Assembly: GCA_030540535.1 (NCBI GenBank)
Contig: JAUNWB010000093.1
Span: 1 to 5,951 of the forward strand
Direction: 5' to 3'
Origin: Elusimicrobiales bacterium
GTDB lineage: Bacteria; Elusimicrobiota; Elusimicrobia; Elusimicrobiales; Elusimicrobiaceae
Length of the DNA: 5,951 nucleotides
The notes beneath the pieces are model-generated. The model was not told the origin of the DNA. It did no database searches and saw nothing but the letters and a program-made list of their open reading frames with translations. Position numbers and translations under genes: made by a program. Positions 5,945 to 5,951 of the stretch are shown here, in pieces. Every line of letters begins with the position of its first letter. Within the stretch, counting starts at the first letter, position 1.

Positions 5945-5951
5945 TGCTTAT

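Noticed and set aside
1..5951. Mobile element, CRISPR array, defence system or phage cassette
   Set aside because: No transposase, integrase, direct-repeat array, tRNA or defence-type domain is visible on either strand; the content is housekeeping.

Overview
The window reads as ordinary bacterial housekeeping sequence with GC a little above one half (by eye). All recognisable genes lie on the + strand. It opens in the 3' end of radA, passes a strong hairpin terminator and a probable promoter, and then enters a tightly packed run of five genes: a YacL-type PIN/TRAM membrane protein, a fused IspD-IspF enzyme, a small lipoprotein of unknown function, cysteinyl-tRNA synthetase, and an adenosine deaminase gene split by an in-frame TAG. 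Gaps inside the run are only 7, 8, 1 and 3 bases, so a single operon is likely. It closes at a near-terminal inverted repeat at the right edge.

Region by region: 1-412 is the end of radA (recombination and DNA repair). 413-579 is the only real intergenic space and holds a 14-bp terminator stem followed by an extended -10 element. 580-1527 is the PIN/TRAM protein. 1535-2683 is IspDF, covering two steps of the MEP isoprenoid pathway. 2692-3267 is the lipoprotein. 3269-4660 is cysS. 4664-5884 is the interrupted adenosine deaminase. 5885-5951 holds a perfect 15-bp inverted repeat.

The order radA - yacL - ispD - ispF - cysS is recalled from Bacillus-type Firmicutes, where disA lies between radA and yacL. 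Here disA is absent, ispD and ispF are fused, and a lipoprotein with a Ser at +2 (outer-membrane type under Lol rules) sits inside the cluster. That combination suggests a diderm bacterium outside the Firmicutes. An Elusimicrobiota-like gut lineage is a plausible guess, but the sequence alone does not prove it.

Functionally the run mixes isoprenoid precursor synthesis, translation (Cys-tRNA) and purine salvage, the sort of growth-linked set often co-transcribed. I see no mobile element, CRISPR array, tRNA, rRNA, phage gene or defence system. The observation most worth following is the in-frame amber codon in an otherwise intact adenosine deaminase gene.
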